A stretch of DNA of 64,000 bases from Brachybacterium ginsengisoli (GTDB lineage Bacteria > Actinomycetota > Actinomycetes > Actinomycetales > Dermabacteraceae), in NCBI RefSeq assembly GCF_002407065.1, contig NZ_CP023564.1, positions 2,294,001 through 2,358,000 on the forward strand, given 5' to 3'. Below the pieces are notes generated by a model, which was given only the letters and a program-made list of their open reading frames with translations, was not told the DNA's origin and searched no databases. The first letter of the stretch is position 1. Each line of letters starts with the position of its first letter. Below are positions 17,887 to 26,057 of this stretch, piece after piece. Both the position numbers and the translations under genes were made by a program.

Positions 17887-18726
17887 TCACTTCCTCAGCA
17901 GCGCCAGGTCGTAGAGCTCGCTCGCCCCGACCCCGGCGTGGCCGCGGGCGACCTCCTTCGCCGCATCCTTGAGCCGCGCTCCGTCCGCGGCGCGGGCGAG
18001 CACCAGCTCGACCAGGTCCTCGGCGCTCGCCGCCGCCGGCTCGGCTCCTGCCACCACGATGACGACCTCGCCGAGCACCTCGTCGGCCTCGGCCCAGGCG
18101 ACCAGCTCGTCGAGGGTGCCGCGACGGATCTCCTCGTAGGTCTTGGTCAGCTCACGGGCCACGGCGGCGGACCGGTCCCCGCCGAAGGCCTCCGCCATCG
18201 CCGCCAGGGTCGCGGCGGTGCGCCGCGGCGACTCGAAGAAGACCATGGTCCGCTCCTCCGCGGCGAGCGGCTCGAGCGCTCCGGCCCGTCGGCCCTCCCG
18301 CCGCGGCGGGAAGCCCTCGAAGGTGAAGCGGTCCGGCGCGATGCCGGAGGCGGCGAGCGCGGTCAGCACGGCGGAGGGCCCGGGGATCACGGTGACCCGG
18401 TGCCCGGCGTCGGTCGCCGCGCGCACCGCACGGAACCCCGGGTCGGAGACCACGGGCATGCCGGCGTCGGTGACGATGAGGACCCGCTGCCCGGCCGCGA
18501 GCGCCTCGAGCAGGGTGCCGGTCCGTTCGGCCTCGTTGTGCTCGTGGTACGAGAGGATCGTTCCGGTCGTCTCGACCTCCAGCTCCCGCACCAGACGGTG
18601 GAGCCGACGGGTGTCCTCGGCGGCGATCAGATCGGCCTCGCCGAGCGCCCGCATCAGACGCACCGAGGCGTCCAGCGGGTTCCCGATCGGGGTGGCGGCG
18701 AGGGTGAGGACTCCGGGCTCGAGCAT
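17887..18726 (-). CDS. rsmI: 16S rRNA 2'-O-ribose C1402 methyltransferase
   Basis: A 279-residue tetrapyrrole-methylase-fold protein. Motifs: LTLAATPIGNPLDAS at the N-terminus, AAEDTRR near 35, SYHEHNE near 60, and TDAGMPVVSDPG near 87, all typical of RsmI. It methylates C1402 of 16S rRNA. The ATG at 18726 has no ribosome-binding site; TAGCAT ends 6 nt upstream, so the mRNA is probably leaderless. The mannosyltransferase gene diverges from it across 101 bp. Confidence 0.96.
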   Translation of the reverse strand: MLEPGVLTLAATPIGNPLDASVRLMRALGEADLIAAEDTRRLHRLVRELEVETTGTILSYHEHNEAERTGTLLEALAAGQRVLIVTDAGMPVVSDPGFRAVRAATDAGHRVTVIPGPSAVLTALAASGIAPDRFTFEGFPPRREGRRAGALEPLAAEERTMVFFESPRRTAATLAAMAEAFGGDRSAAVARELTKTYEEIRRGTLDELVAWAEADEVLGEVVIVVAGAEPAAASAEDLVELVLARAADGARLKDAAKEVARGHAGVGASELYDLALLRK

Positions 18727-18732
18727 CCCGCC

Positions 18733-18738
18733 ATGCTA
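18733..18738 (-). promoter_or_regulatory. -10 element of rsmI (leaderless)
   Basis: TAGCAT on the reverse strand, then 6 nt and the ATG of rsmI. The same hexamer with the same spacing serves the divergent mannosyltransferase gene. Confidence 0.55.
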
Positions 18739-18815
18739 GCCATCTCCGCTCCCCCGGCGCCCCCTCGCACCGCGCGCTGCGCCGCAGGTCTCCTCAGCGG
18801 ATGTCCCGGATGACC

Positions 18816-18821
18816 TAGCAT
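18816..18821 (+). promoter_or_regulatory. -10 element of the mannosyltransferase gene (leaderless)
   Basis: TAGCAT followed by 6 nt and GTG at 18828. It supports GTG 18828 over the in-frame GTG at 18822, which would begin inside the hexamer. Confidence 0.55.
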
Positions 18822-18827
18822 GTGCGG

Positions 18828-20438
18828 GTGCCCACGGAGGAGGAAGCGACTGTCCCAGCCCACCGCGCCGCCGTCGAGGACGAGCCGCGCGCCGTGCTCG
18901 CCTCCTACCGTCGGCGCCTGAGGACCTTCGACCTTCCCGTCTCGCGGATCGCCTGGGCCGGGGCGATGGCGCTGTTCGGGCTCGCCCTGGTGCTGCGGCT
19001 GTGGGGCCTGGGGTCCATCGGAGAGCTGATCTTCGACGAGACCTACTACGTCAAGGACGGCTACACCCTCACGCAGCAGGGGGTGGAGATGGACTGGCCC
19101 GACGAGCCGGACGCCGCCTTCGAGGCCGGGGACGTGGACACCTACGAGCCGCAGGGCTCGTACGTGGTCCATCCGCCGCTGGGCAAATGGCTGATCGGCG
19201 GCGGCATGCTGCTGCTGGGTGCCGACAACCCCTGGGGGTGGCGGATCTCCTCCGCCGTGATGGGCTCCCTCGCCGTGCTGATGCTCGCCCGCATCGGCAG
19301 GCGCCTGTTCCGATCGACCACCGCCGGTCTGATCGCCGCCCTGCTCTTCGCGATCGACGGCGTCTCGCTCGTGCACGCGCGCACCAGCCTGCTCGATCCC
19401 TTCCTGATGTTCTTCGCCCTCGCCGCCTTCGGAGCGCTCCTGCTGGACCGGGACGCCTTCCGCGAACGGCTCGCCGCGGCGAGCGCCCGCCTGCACACGA
19501 GCGGAGGGTCGCTGCCCCCGCTCGGGATCTCCGGCGGTCTGCGCCCCTGGCGGCTGACCGCGGGCGTGCTGCTGGGCATGGCCTGCTCGGTGAAGTGGTC
19601 CGGGCTGTACTTCGTGGCGGTCTTCGGGATCATGACCGTGCTGTGGGACTGGTGGGCCCGGCGCACCGTCGCCCAGCGCGACTGGCTGGTGGGCGGGCTG
19701 GTGCGGGATGCGATCCCCGCCTTCTTCGCGACGGTCGGCACGGCCCTGGTCACCTATCTGGCCTCGTGGTCCGGCTGGTTCGCCTCCGGGGTCGGCTACA
19801 ACCGTCATCTCGCCCAGGAGAAGGGGGTGGACACCGGCATCGGGGTGCTCGACTCCCTGCACTCGCTGTGGCTGTACCACGTCCAGGCGTACACCTTCCA
19901 CGTCGGCCTGGACACCGAGCACCCCTACCAGGCGAACCCGTGGGGCTGGCTGCTGCAGCTGCGGCCCACGAACTTCTACTACCGCTCCTACGAGTACGGG
20001 GAGAACGGCTGCGAGGTCGCCAAGTGCGGCGCCCACATCCTCTCGGTCGGCAATCCGCTCATCTGGTGGCTGGGCACCCTCGCCCTGCTGGTGACGCTGG
20101 TGCTGGCCGTGGTCCGGCACGACGGCCGCGCCTGGGCGGCGCTGTCCGGCATCATCGCCGGCTATGTGCCCTGGCTGTTCTACTCCGAGCGGACGATCTT
20201 CACCTTCTACACGATCGCCTTCTCGCCCTGGCTGATGCTGTGCCTGGCGTATGTGCTGACGCTGCTGATCGGCTCCCCCCGGGCGGACGGCGAGCGACGG
20301 CTCGCCGGCGGGCTGTTCGTGGGATCGCTGCTGGTGCTGATCGTGCTCGTCTCCGCCTTCTTCTGGCCCATCTGGACCGGGCAGGTGCTGGACCTCGAGC
20401 AGTGGCGCTACCGGATGTGGCTGCCCTCCTGGACCTGA
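18828..20438 (+). CDS. dolichyl-phosphate-mannose--protein mannosyltransferase (PMT, GT39)
   Basis: A 536-residue polytopic membrane protein with about ten hydrophobic segments. After a cytoplasmic N-terminus and first membrane helix comes LIFDETYYVKDGY near residue 66, with the DE pair essential in PMT enzymes, then PPLGKWLIGGG. The C-terminal part has the WPIWTGQ and RMWLPSW motifs seen in actinobacterial Pmt. The enzyme transfers mannose from polyprenyl phosphate to Ser/Thr of exported proteins at the outer face of the membrane. The start was set by a TAGCAT promoter; no Shine-Dalgarno is present. The gene stands alone. Confidence 0.94.
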   Translation: MPTEEEATVPAHRAAVEDEPRAVLASYRRRLRTFDLPVSRIAWAGAMALFGLALVLRLWGLGSIGELIFDETYYVKDGYTLTQQGVEMDWPDEPDAAFEAGDVDTYEPQGSYVVHPPLGKWLIGGGMLLLGADNPWGWRISSAVMGSLAVLMLARIGRRLFRSTTAGLIAALLFAIDGVSLVHARTSLLDPFLMFFALAAFGALLLDRDAFRERLAAASARLHTSGGSLPPLGISGGLRPWRLTAGVLLGMACSVKWSGLYFVAVFGIMTVLWDWWARRTVAQRDWLVGGLVRDAIPAFFATVGTALVTYLASWSGWFASGVGYNRHLAQEKGVDTGIGVLDSLHSLWLYHVQAYTFHVGLDTEHPYQANPWGWLLQLRPTNFYYRSYEYGENGCEVAKCGAHILSVGNPLIWWLGTLALLVTLVLAVVRHDGRAWAALSGIIAGYVPWLFYSERTIFTFYTIAFSPWLMLCLAYVLTLLIGSPRADGERRLAGGLFVGSLLVLIVLVSAFFWPIWTGQVLDLEQWRYRMWLPSWT

Positions 20439-20463
20439 GCCGGTCCGGAGCTGTCCGAGCGGA

Positions 20464-20730
20464 TCAGCTCCCCGTTCGCCCAGCGCCGGAGACCAGCAGA
20501 TCGCCGATCAGGGAACGGAGCTCCGTCCGGGAGAGCTCCCGCACCTCCGCCTCGGTCTCAGCCTGCTCGGGCGTGTCCATCGCATGGACGGCTCCGGTGC
20601 TCGCGAAGAGCGTCGCCTGACCCGCCTCCGCCGCGCTGAGGGCGGTGAGGGCCGACAGGGTGCGCGCATCGGCGAGGGTCGCCCCGAGCACCCCCTCCCC
20701 CGAGTCCAGCTCGGCGATGGTCGCCGTCAC
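20464..20730 (-). CDS. small protein of unknown function (88 aa)
   Basis: A GTG at 20730 preceded by GGGAGGT at 4-5 nt opens an 88-codon frame with strongly G/C-biased third positions, the signature of a real gene here. The product, starting MTATIAELDSGEGVLGATLA, is mostly helical, acidic and Ala-rich with no cysteine or membrane segment; the C-terminal half (EAEVRELSRTELRSLIGDLL) could form an amphipathic helix. I recognise no family. It points toward the PMT gene tail, converging with it. It could be a remnant of a longer gene whose 5' part is gone. Confidence 0.45.
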   Translation of the reverse strand: MTATIAELDSGEGVLGATLADARTLSALTALSAAEAGQATLFASTGAVHAMDTPEQAETEAEVRELSRTELRSLIGDLLVSGAGRTGS

Positions 20731-20847
20731 GGCACCTCCCTCAAGCTCGACGGCATCAACCCGGCGGAGGGTCGCGAGTTCGACGACGCGTTCAACACGC
20801 TGCTGTCCACGGGGTCGCACCCCCGGGAGCTGCTCCCCTTCCGCTGA
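20728..20847 (+). pseudogene. possible C-terminal fragment of an unidentified protein
   Basis: About 40 codons ending with TGA at 20847 have almost uniformly G or C in third position and read as a plausible protein end: HGTSLKLDGINPAEGREFDD followed by a segment ending HPRELLPFR. No start codon with a ribosome-binding site exists upstream in frame, and the sequence above it is used by a gene on the other strand. I take it as the decayed end of a gene lost by deletion; the family is not recognised. Confidence 0.3.
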
Positions 20848-20877
20848 GCACGGGCGTCGACACGACGGCGGGGCCAC

Positions 20878-20883
20878 TACCAT
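20878..20883 (+). promoter_or_regulatory. -10 element of malQ (leaderless)
   Basis: TACCAT followed by 6 nt and the malQ ATG at 20890; no Shine-Dalgarno is present. Confidence 0.5.
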
Positions 20884-20889
20884 GACGCC

Positions 20890-23013
20890 ATGGACCCGGA
20901 TTCCTCAGCGTTGCGTGATCTCGCCCGCGACCTCGGCGTCAGCACCCGGTACTGGGGCTGGGACGGCGCACAGAAGGATGTCGCCGATGACACCCTCCAT
21001 GCGATCCTCGCCGCCCTCGGCACCCCGGTGCAGGGCGAGGAGGACATCACCGCGGTCCGTCTCGAGCGCGAGCGCTCCCCGTGGTCCCGCACCCTGCCGC
21101 CGGTCACCGTGATGCGGGAGGACGTCGCGACCACCGTGCCGGTCCACGTCGACCACGGCACGGCTGTGCAGCTGCACCTGCTGCTCGAGGACGGCGGACG
21201 GCGGGACCTCGAGCAGGCGGAGGACAACACCCCGCCCTTCGACCTCGACGGGACGCTGCGCGGGCGCGCCCGCTTCCATCTCCCCGCCGCTCTCCCGCTG
21301 GGATGGCACCGGCTGGTGGCCGAGAGCGAGCAGGGCCCGGCCGAGGCAGACCTGGTGGTGACCCCCTCCCGCCTCACCGTCCACGAGCAGTACGCCGCGA
21401 AGCGGGCCTTCGGGCTCCAGGCGCAGCTCTACTCGGTCCGCTCCGAGCGCTCCTGGGGCCTCGGCGATCTCGCCGACCTGCGCGATCTCGCCGCGATCGG
21501 CGGCGCCCGCCACGGCGCGGACTTCCTCCTGGTCAACCCGTTGCACGCCTCCTACCCGACCCCTCCGGTCGAGCCCTCCCCCTATCTTCCGGTCACGCGC
21601 CGGTTCACCGGTGCGCTGTACCTGCGCATCGAGGACGTCCCCGAGCATCGCGAGCTCACCGACTTCGCCCGCCAGCGCGTCGCGCTCCTGCGCGAGCGGG
21701 TCGCCGGCTGGAACGACCGGGTGGACCGCCTGGAGCGGGACGAGGTGCTGGCGGCCAAGCTGGAGGCGCTCGAGGAGCTGTACGCGGTGCCGCTGACGGC
21801 AGGGCGCCGCGCCCTGCTGGACGCCTATCGCACCCGGGAGGGGCAGGGGCTCGAGGACTTCGCGCTGTGGTGCGCGATCGCGGAGTCTGTGCGGGGCACG
21901 GCCGACGAGCCCCGGCTGCGGGATCTCGACGAGACCTTCCTCGAACAGGCGCGCCAGGAGCTGGCGGACCGGGTGGACTTCCATGTCCGGACCCAGTGGC
22001 TGCTGGACGAGCAGCTGGCCGCCGCCCAGGCCGCGGCGCTGTCGGCCGGGATGCGGATCGGGATCATGCACGACCTCGCCGTGGGCGTGGAGCAGGTCGG
22101 CGCGGACGCCTGGCGACTGCGCGAGGTGCTCGCGGAGGGTGTGGGGGTCGGAGCTCCGGCCGACCAGTACAACCAGCAGGGCCAGAACTGGCACCAGCCG
22201 CCGTGGCACCCCGAGCGGCTGCGCGAGGCCTCCTACCGGCCGTGGCGGGACATGCTGCGCACGCTCATGCGCCATGCCGGCGCGCTGCGGATCGATCACG
22301 TGCTGGGGCTGTTCCGGCTCTGGTGGATCCCGGAGGGCCATGAGGCGTCCGACGGCGCCTACGTCTCCTACGACCACGAGGCGATGATCGGGATCCTGGC
22401 CCTCGAGGCGCAGCGTTCGGGCACCCTGGTGATCGGCGAGGACCTCGGCACCTTCGAGCCGTGGGTGCGCGACCACCTGGTGGACCGCGGGATCCTCGGC
22501 ACCTCGATCCTGTGGTTCGAGGCCGACAGGGAGGGCGCTCCGCTGGTACCGGAGGACTACCGCACCCTGTGCATGGCCTCGGTGAACACCCACGACCTCC
22601 CGCCGACGGCCGGATACCTCGCGGGCGACCACGTGGCCCTCCGCCACGAGCTGGGCCTGCTCGAGCGGGATCTGACCGAGGAGCTCGCCGCCGACGCCGC
22701 CGGACGCGAGAGCGTGCTCGACCTGCTGCGCGCGGAAGGGCTGCTCGAGGCGGGGGCGGACATCGAGCAGACCGTGCTCGCCCTGCACCGCCATCTGGCG
22801 CGGACCCCGTCGCTGCTGCTGGGGGTCTCGCTCGTGGACTGCGTGGGCGAGCGGCGGATCCAGAACCAGCCGGGGACCGACGAGGAATACCCCAACTGGC
22901 GGATCCCGCTCGCTGACGCCGCCGGCGCTCCGGTGTCGATCGACGACATCGCGACCGACCAGCGCACCGCGCGCCTGCTGGCGGCGGTGCGCGAGGGGAT
23001 CAGCTCGCGGTGA
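20890..23013 (+). CDS. malQ: 4-alpha-glucanotransferase (amylomaltase)
   Basis: A 707-residue GH77 enzyme of the long actinobacterial type with an N-terminal extension of about 150 residues. The catalytic Asp lies in LRIDHVLGLFRLWWIP near residue 466, the acid/base Glu in VIGEDLGT near 514 and the third carboxylate in VNTHDLPP near 564; QNWHQPPW is the usual substrate-site motif. It moves glucan segments between maltodextrins or glycogen. The message is apparently leaderless. Its last 14 bases overlap the end of luxS on the other strand. Confidence 0.96.
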   Translation: MDPDSSALRDLARDLGVSTRYWGWDGAQKDVADDTLHAILAALGTPVQGEEDITAVRLERERSPWSRTLPPVTVMREDVATTVPVHVDHGTAVQLHLLLEDGGRRDLEQAEDNTPPFDLDGTLRGRARFHLPAALPLGWHRLVAESEQGPAEADLVVTPSRLTVHEQYAAKRAFGLQAQLYSVRSERSWGLGDLADLRDLAAIGGARHGADFLLVNPLHASYPTPPVEPSPYLPVTRRFTGALYLRIEDVPEHRELTDFARQRVALLRERVAGWNDRVDRLERDEVLAAKLEALEELYAVPLTAGRRALLDAYRTREGQGLEDFALWCAIAESVRGTADEPRLRDLDETFLEQARQELADRVDFHVRTQWLLDEQLAAAQAAALSAGMRIGIMHDLAVGVEQVGADAWRLREVLAEGVGVGAPADQYNQQGQNWHQPPWHPERLREASYRPWRDMLRTLMRHAGALRIDHVLGLFRLWWIPEGHEASDGAYVSYDHEAMIGILALEAQRSGTLVIGEDLGTFEPWVRDHLVDRGILGTSILWFEADREGAPLVPEDYRTLCMASVNTHDLPPTAGYLAGDHVALRHELGLLERDLTEELAADAAGRESVLDLLRAEGLLEAGADIEQTVLALHRHLARTPSLLLGVSLVDCVGERRIQNQPGTDEEYPNWRIPLADAAGAPVSIDDIATDQRTARLLAAVREGISSR

Positions 23014-23473
23014 CCTGACCCCAGGCGTCCCGCTGGTCGAGGAACTCGCGTGCGGCGGCCTGCGCTCCCTCGAGGGTGTGGTGGGCTCCCCAGCCGCACT
23101 GGACCTCGTTGGCCGCGGGGACCTCGTCGGCCGCGATCAGGTCGCGCAGGGTCGCCTCGAGGACCGGGGCGAAGCTCTCCGCGGTGTGGTCGCCGACCAG
23201 CAGCACATAGAAGCCCGTGCGGCAGCCCATCGGCGAGACGTCCAGGACGTCCTCGGAGTGGTTCCGCATGTGCTCGGCCATCATGTGCTCGAGCGAGTGG
23301 ACCGTCTCGGACTCCAGGTGCGCGACGTTGGGCTGGGTGAAGCGCACGTCGAACTTCGTGAGCACGTCGCCGCCGGGCAGCTCCTTGCGGTCGGCGATGC
23401 GCACGTAGGGCGCGGCGACGGTGCGGTGGTCGAGGTTGAAGCTCTCGACGTTCATGCGGGGCTGCTCGGTCAT
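23000..23473 (-). CDS. luxS: S-ribosylhomocysteine lyase LuxS
   Basis: A 157-residue protein with all LuxS landmarks: the zinc ligands HSLEH near residues 57-61 and the Cys of QCGWGAHH near 124, the catalytic Cys in SPMGCRTGFY, and the FDVRFTQPN core. It cleaves S-ribosylhomocysteine to homocysteine and the precursor of autoinducer-2, completing the activated methyl cycle. The ATG has AAGGAG 10 nt upstream. Convergent with malQ and overlapping it by 14 bp. Confidence 0.97.
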   Translation of the reverse strand: MTEQPRMNVESFNLDHRTVAAPYVRIADRKELPGGDVLTKFDVRFTQPNVAHLESETVHSLEHMMAEHMRNHSEDVLDVSPMGCRTGFYVLLVGDHTAESFAPVLEATLRDLIAADEVPAANEVQCGWGAHHTLEGAQAAAREFLDQRDAWGQVTAS

Positions 23474-23559
23474 CGGTGATGCTCCTTCGGAGGTGTCAGG
23501 GGGTGAGGGCGGGCGGGACGGTCTGCGCCCGTCGGCGGGCGGGTCGACGGGTCGGGCGG

Positions 23560-24105
23560 TCAGCGGCTGGAACGGGAGGTGCGGCCGCGCACGACACCGA
23601 CGAACTCCTGGCGCACCGGGTCATCGGCCGCCCGGGGCCAGGCCAGGGCGATGCGGGTGGGCTCGGCGTCACGGAGGATCCGGGAGGCGGCGTCCTTGCG
23701 ATGGTGCAGGCGCGCCAGGGAGAGCGGGACGCGGGTGTAGCCGACCCCGCTGGCCGCGACGGCGATGCGCTCCGCGGCGTCGTCCGGGTGGGCGGCGGGG
23801 ATCTCCGTCTCGCCCTCGAGATCCTCCGCGGAGACCTCGTCGAGCAGGCTGAGCACGTCGTCCCCGCTCACCACGATCGCGGCCCGCTCCTCCCACAGCG
23901 GCACCATGTGCAGCTCCTCGGCGGTCAGCGGCAGGCGCACGAAGCACATGTCGACCTCGCCGGCGGCGAGCGCCTCGTGCTGGCGCGAGAGCGGAATCGG
24001 GACCAGCTCGAGCCAGGCCTCCCGTCGGCCCGACTTCCAACGGCGCATGAAACGGTCGGGCTCTACGCCGGGGACGAAGCCGACGCGCAGGGTGGTGGGG
24101 TCCAT
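23560..24105 (-). CDS. LysR-type substrate-binding domain protein lacking the DNA-binding domain
   Basis: A 181-residue protein starting MDPTTLRVGFVPGVEPDRFM. It corresponds to the effector-binding half of LysR regulators (periplasmic-binding-protein-like fold: LELVPIPLSRQHEALAAGEV, LPLTAEELHMVPLWEE, AASGVGYTRVP), but has no N-terminal helix-turn-helix and no room for one: TAGGCT, a -10 element, ends 6 nt before the ATG. Such stand-alone domains are known in actinobacteria, but their job is unclear; they may sense a metabolite or pair with another regulator. Two hydrolases lie just upstream in the same direction. Confidence 0.8.
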   Translation of the reverse strand: MDPTTLRVGFVPGVEPDRFMRRWKSGRREAWLELVPIPLSRQHEALAAGEVDMCFVRLPLTAEELHMVPLWEERAAIVVSGDDVLSLLDEVSAEDLEGETEIPAAHPDDAAERIAVAASGVGYTRVPLSLARLHHRKDAASRILRDAEPTRIALAWPRAADDPVRQEFVGVVRGRTSRSSR

Positions 24106-24111
24106 GGGCCC

Positions 24112-24117
24112 AGCCTA
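24112..24117 (-). promoter_or_regulatory. -10 element of the LysR-domain gene (leaderless)
   Basis: TAGGCT on the reverse strand, 6 nt before the ATG at 24105. It overlaps the stop codon of the upstream hydrolase gene. Confidence 0.45.
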
Positions 24118-24918
24118 CGGCCCGACGGGCGCTGTGCCCTGCTCCCTCTCGGCGCGGGCGAGGACCCGCAGCAGGTCGGTCGCGAAGCGGCCGGGCCGCT
24201 TGAGGTTCACCATGTGGTCCCCGTACTCCAGCAGTTCCACCCGACCTCGCGGCGCGGCGGCGGCGAAGCTCCGCTCGTGCAGGCGCAGCTGATCGCGACG
24301 GCCGTGCAGGAAGGTGACCGGCACGGGGATCCGGCGCAGGTCGGCGCGCAGGTCCAGGGAGGCGACCGCGGCGAAGGCCGGGGCGATGACGGAGGGGTCG
24401 GCGCGGCCCCCGCGCAGGTAGGCCCTGGCGCCGTCGGGCCCGAGGATCCGGAGGAAGAGGTCGCCGTCACCGCCCGAGCCCATCCGGGGATCGAGGTCGG
24501 TGGCCCGCATGAGCCGTCCGTACCAGCGTGCGACGCGCGGCGCGGGCTGGAGCGCCGCTCCGCAGGCGGTCAGCGAGCCGAGCACGCGCGGGCCGGCGCC
24601 GGATCCGTCGCCGAGTCGGGTGGCGGAGTGGACCGCGAGCATGCCGCCGAGCGAGCTGCCCACCAGGTGCACCGGCATGCCCGTGTGCTCATGCGCGCGG
24701 CGGACGGCCGACTCGATCGCCTCCTCCGCCGCGTCGAGGGTGAACGCTTCACCGCGCCGCGCGCCGTGGCCCGGGAGGTCAGGGGTGTGCACGCGGTGGC
24801 CGGCAGCGCGCAGGGCCGGGAGCTGGAGGTCCCACTGGCTGTGCGAGGTGCGCGTGCCGTGGACCAGGACCACGGGCCAGGGGCCGGCCTGACCGAGGGG
24901 TCCCCGGGCAGCGCTCAC
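24115..24918 (-). CDS. alpha/beta-hydrolase A
   Basis: A 267-residue alpha/beta-hydrolase. Oxyanion region VVLVHGTRTSHSQW near residue 17, nucleophile elbow GSSLGG near 86, and a C-terminal His in YGDHMVN near 232, preceded by LHGRRDQ. The substrate is not evident. Its GTG at 24918 overlaps the stop of hydrolase B by 4 bp (GTGA), so the pair is translated together. Both proteins share the pattern VHxxRxSxxxW at the start and LPGHGxRRxExFTLDxA, so they are paralogues from a tandem duplication. Confidence 0.88.
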   Translation of the reverse strand: MSAARGPLGQAGPWPVVLVHGTRTSHSQWDLQLPALRAAGHRVHTPDLPGHGARRGEAFTLDAAEEAIESAVRRAHEHTGMPVHLVGSSLGGMLAVHSATRLGDGSGAGPRVLGSLTACGAALQPAPRVARWYGRLMRATDLDPRMGSGGDGDLFLRILGPDGARAYLRGGRADPSVIAPAFAAVASLDLRADLRRIPVPVTFLHGRRDQLRLHERSFAAAAPRGRVELLEYGDHMVNLKRPGRFATDLLRVLARAEREQGTAPVGP

Positions 24919-25625
24919 ACCGCCACACCCGCCCGCGCGCGCTGGTGCAGCAGCTTCGCGAAGCGCTTGGGCCGGGAGAGGTTCGCGATGTGGCCGGCGT
25001 CGGCCAGGATCACCAGCTCGCCGTCGCGGGCGGCCTCCACGAACAGTGCCTCGTGGCGGCGGAACGGGTCGTGCTCGCCGTTGACGAAGGTGATCGGGAC
25101 GTCGATCGCTGCGACATCGGCGAGCAGGTCCAGGCTGCCGATCAGGCTCACCACCGCGCGCACCACGCCATGGGCGCGACCGCCTCCGTAGTACCGCTTG
25201 GCGGCCTTGCGGGTGTGCTGACGAGCGAAGGCACGGGCGACGCGCGCGTCGGAGTCCCCGGGCAGCCAGTCCTTCATGGAGATCCACAGCCCGTACAGCC
25301 GGGCCTTCGCCGGCCCCGGGACGATCGTGCAGTCCGCGGCGACGACGCCCGCGAGCCGGCCCGGCCGGGTGCCCGCCCAGTGGAGGGTCAGGTAGCCGCC
25401 GAGCGAGAGGCCCACCAGCAGCGGCGGCTCGGCGCAGCTCGAGACGGCCTCGTCGAGGGTGGCGAGCGCCCCGTCGAGGGTGAACTCCTCGTCGCGGCGG
25501 TGGCCGTGGCCGGGCAGGTCCGGGGCGATCACCTCGTAGCCGCGCTCGCGCAGTCGGCGGATCTGTCCCTTCCACATGGTCCGCGAGGAGCGGACGGCGT
25601 GGACGAGGACGATGCTGCGGGTCAT
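24915..25625 (-). CDS. alpha/beta-hydrolase B
   Basis: A 236-residue alpha/beta-hydrolase: SIVLVHAVRSSRTMW at the N-terminus, nucleophile elbow GLSLGG near residue 71, acid in NGEHDPF near 185 and His in DAGHIANL near 209. The usual HG of the oxyanion loop is HA here. Substrate unknown. It is the first gene of a two-hydrolase unit; the second overlaps it by 4 bp. The intergenic space to the next gene is 75 bp, with no clear ribosome-binding site. Confidence 0.88.
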   Translation of the reverse strand: MTRSIVLVHAVRSSRTMWKGQIRRLRERGYEVIAPDLPGHGHRRDEEFTLDGALATLDEAVSSCAEPPLLVGLSLGGYLTLHWAGTRPGRLAGVVAADCTIVPGPAKARLYGLWISMKDWLPGDSDARVARAFARQHTRKAAKRYYGGGRAHGVVRAVVSLIGSLDLLADVAAIDVPITFVNGEHDPFRRHEALFVEAARDGELVILADAGHIANLSRPKRFAKLLHQRARAGVAV

Positions 25626-25688
25626 CGGTCCGTCTCACGGGCAGCTGGCATGGCTCGATCCTAGCCACATCCTCGGCCCCGACCCGGA

Positions 25689-25694
25689 TAGCCT
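25689..25694 (+). promoter_or_regulatory. -10 element of the 115-aa gene (leaderless)
   Basis: TAGCCT followed by 6 nt and the ATG at 25701. Confidence 0.5.
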
Positions 25695-25700
25695 TCGGCC

Positions 25701-26048
25701 ATGCCCAGCTACCGCCTGCACGTGCCCATCGGCACGCTCCACCCCGGCTCCTCCCCCGCCGACGTCATGGAGCAGGCGACCGCCGCTCTCGGCACGCTGC
25801 ACGTCATCGAGCAGCAGGAGGTCGAGGCGCCGCTGGTGGCCGGCAGGCGGGTGGGCAGGGTCGCGCTGCGCTTCGCGGTCGAGGCGAGCACTCGCGCCGA
25901 CGAGGACGCGGCGGCCCGACATGCCCTCGCCGTGGTCATCGAGCATCTGGAGGACACGGGCGCCCAGGTGGGGCCGCCGAGCGCGGTGGTGCTCACCCGT
26001 GGGGCGGGAGGCCGCTTCCATCCGATCCCGACCGGCAGCACCCGCTGA
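25701..26048 (+). CDS. conserved-looking hypothetical protein (115 aa)
   Basis: The product begins MPSYRLHVPIGTLHPGSSPA and has a mixed alpha/beta pattern; a central VGRVALRFAVEAS strand and a long helix around residues 70-90 are likely. There is no signal peptide or metal motif. I do not recognise the family. Coding character is strong (G/C third positions, promoter at leaderless spacing). It converges with the XRE regulator gene, ending 9 bp before it. Confidence 0.75.
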   Translation: MPSYRLHVPIGTLHPGSSPADVMEQATAALGTLHVIEQQEVEAPLVAGRRVGRVALRFAVEASTRADEDAAARHALAVVIEHLEDTGAQVGPPSAVVLTRGAGGRFHPIPTGSTR

Positions 26049-26057
26049 GCGGCCTGT

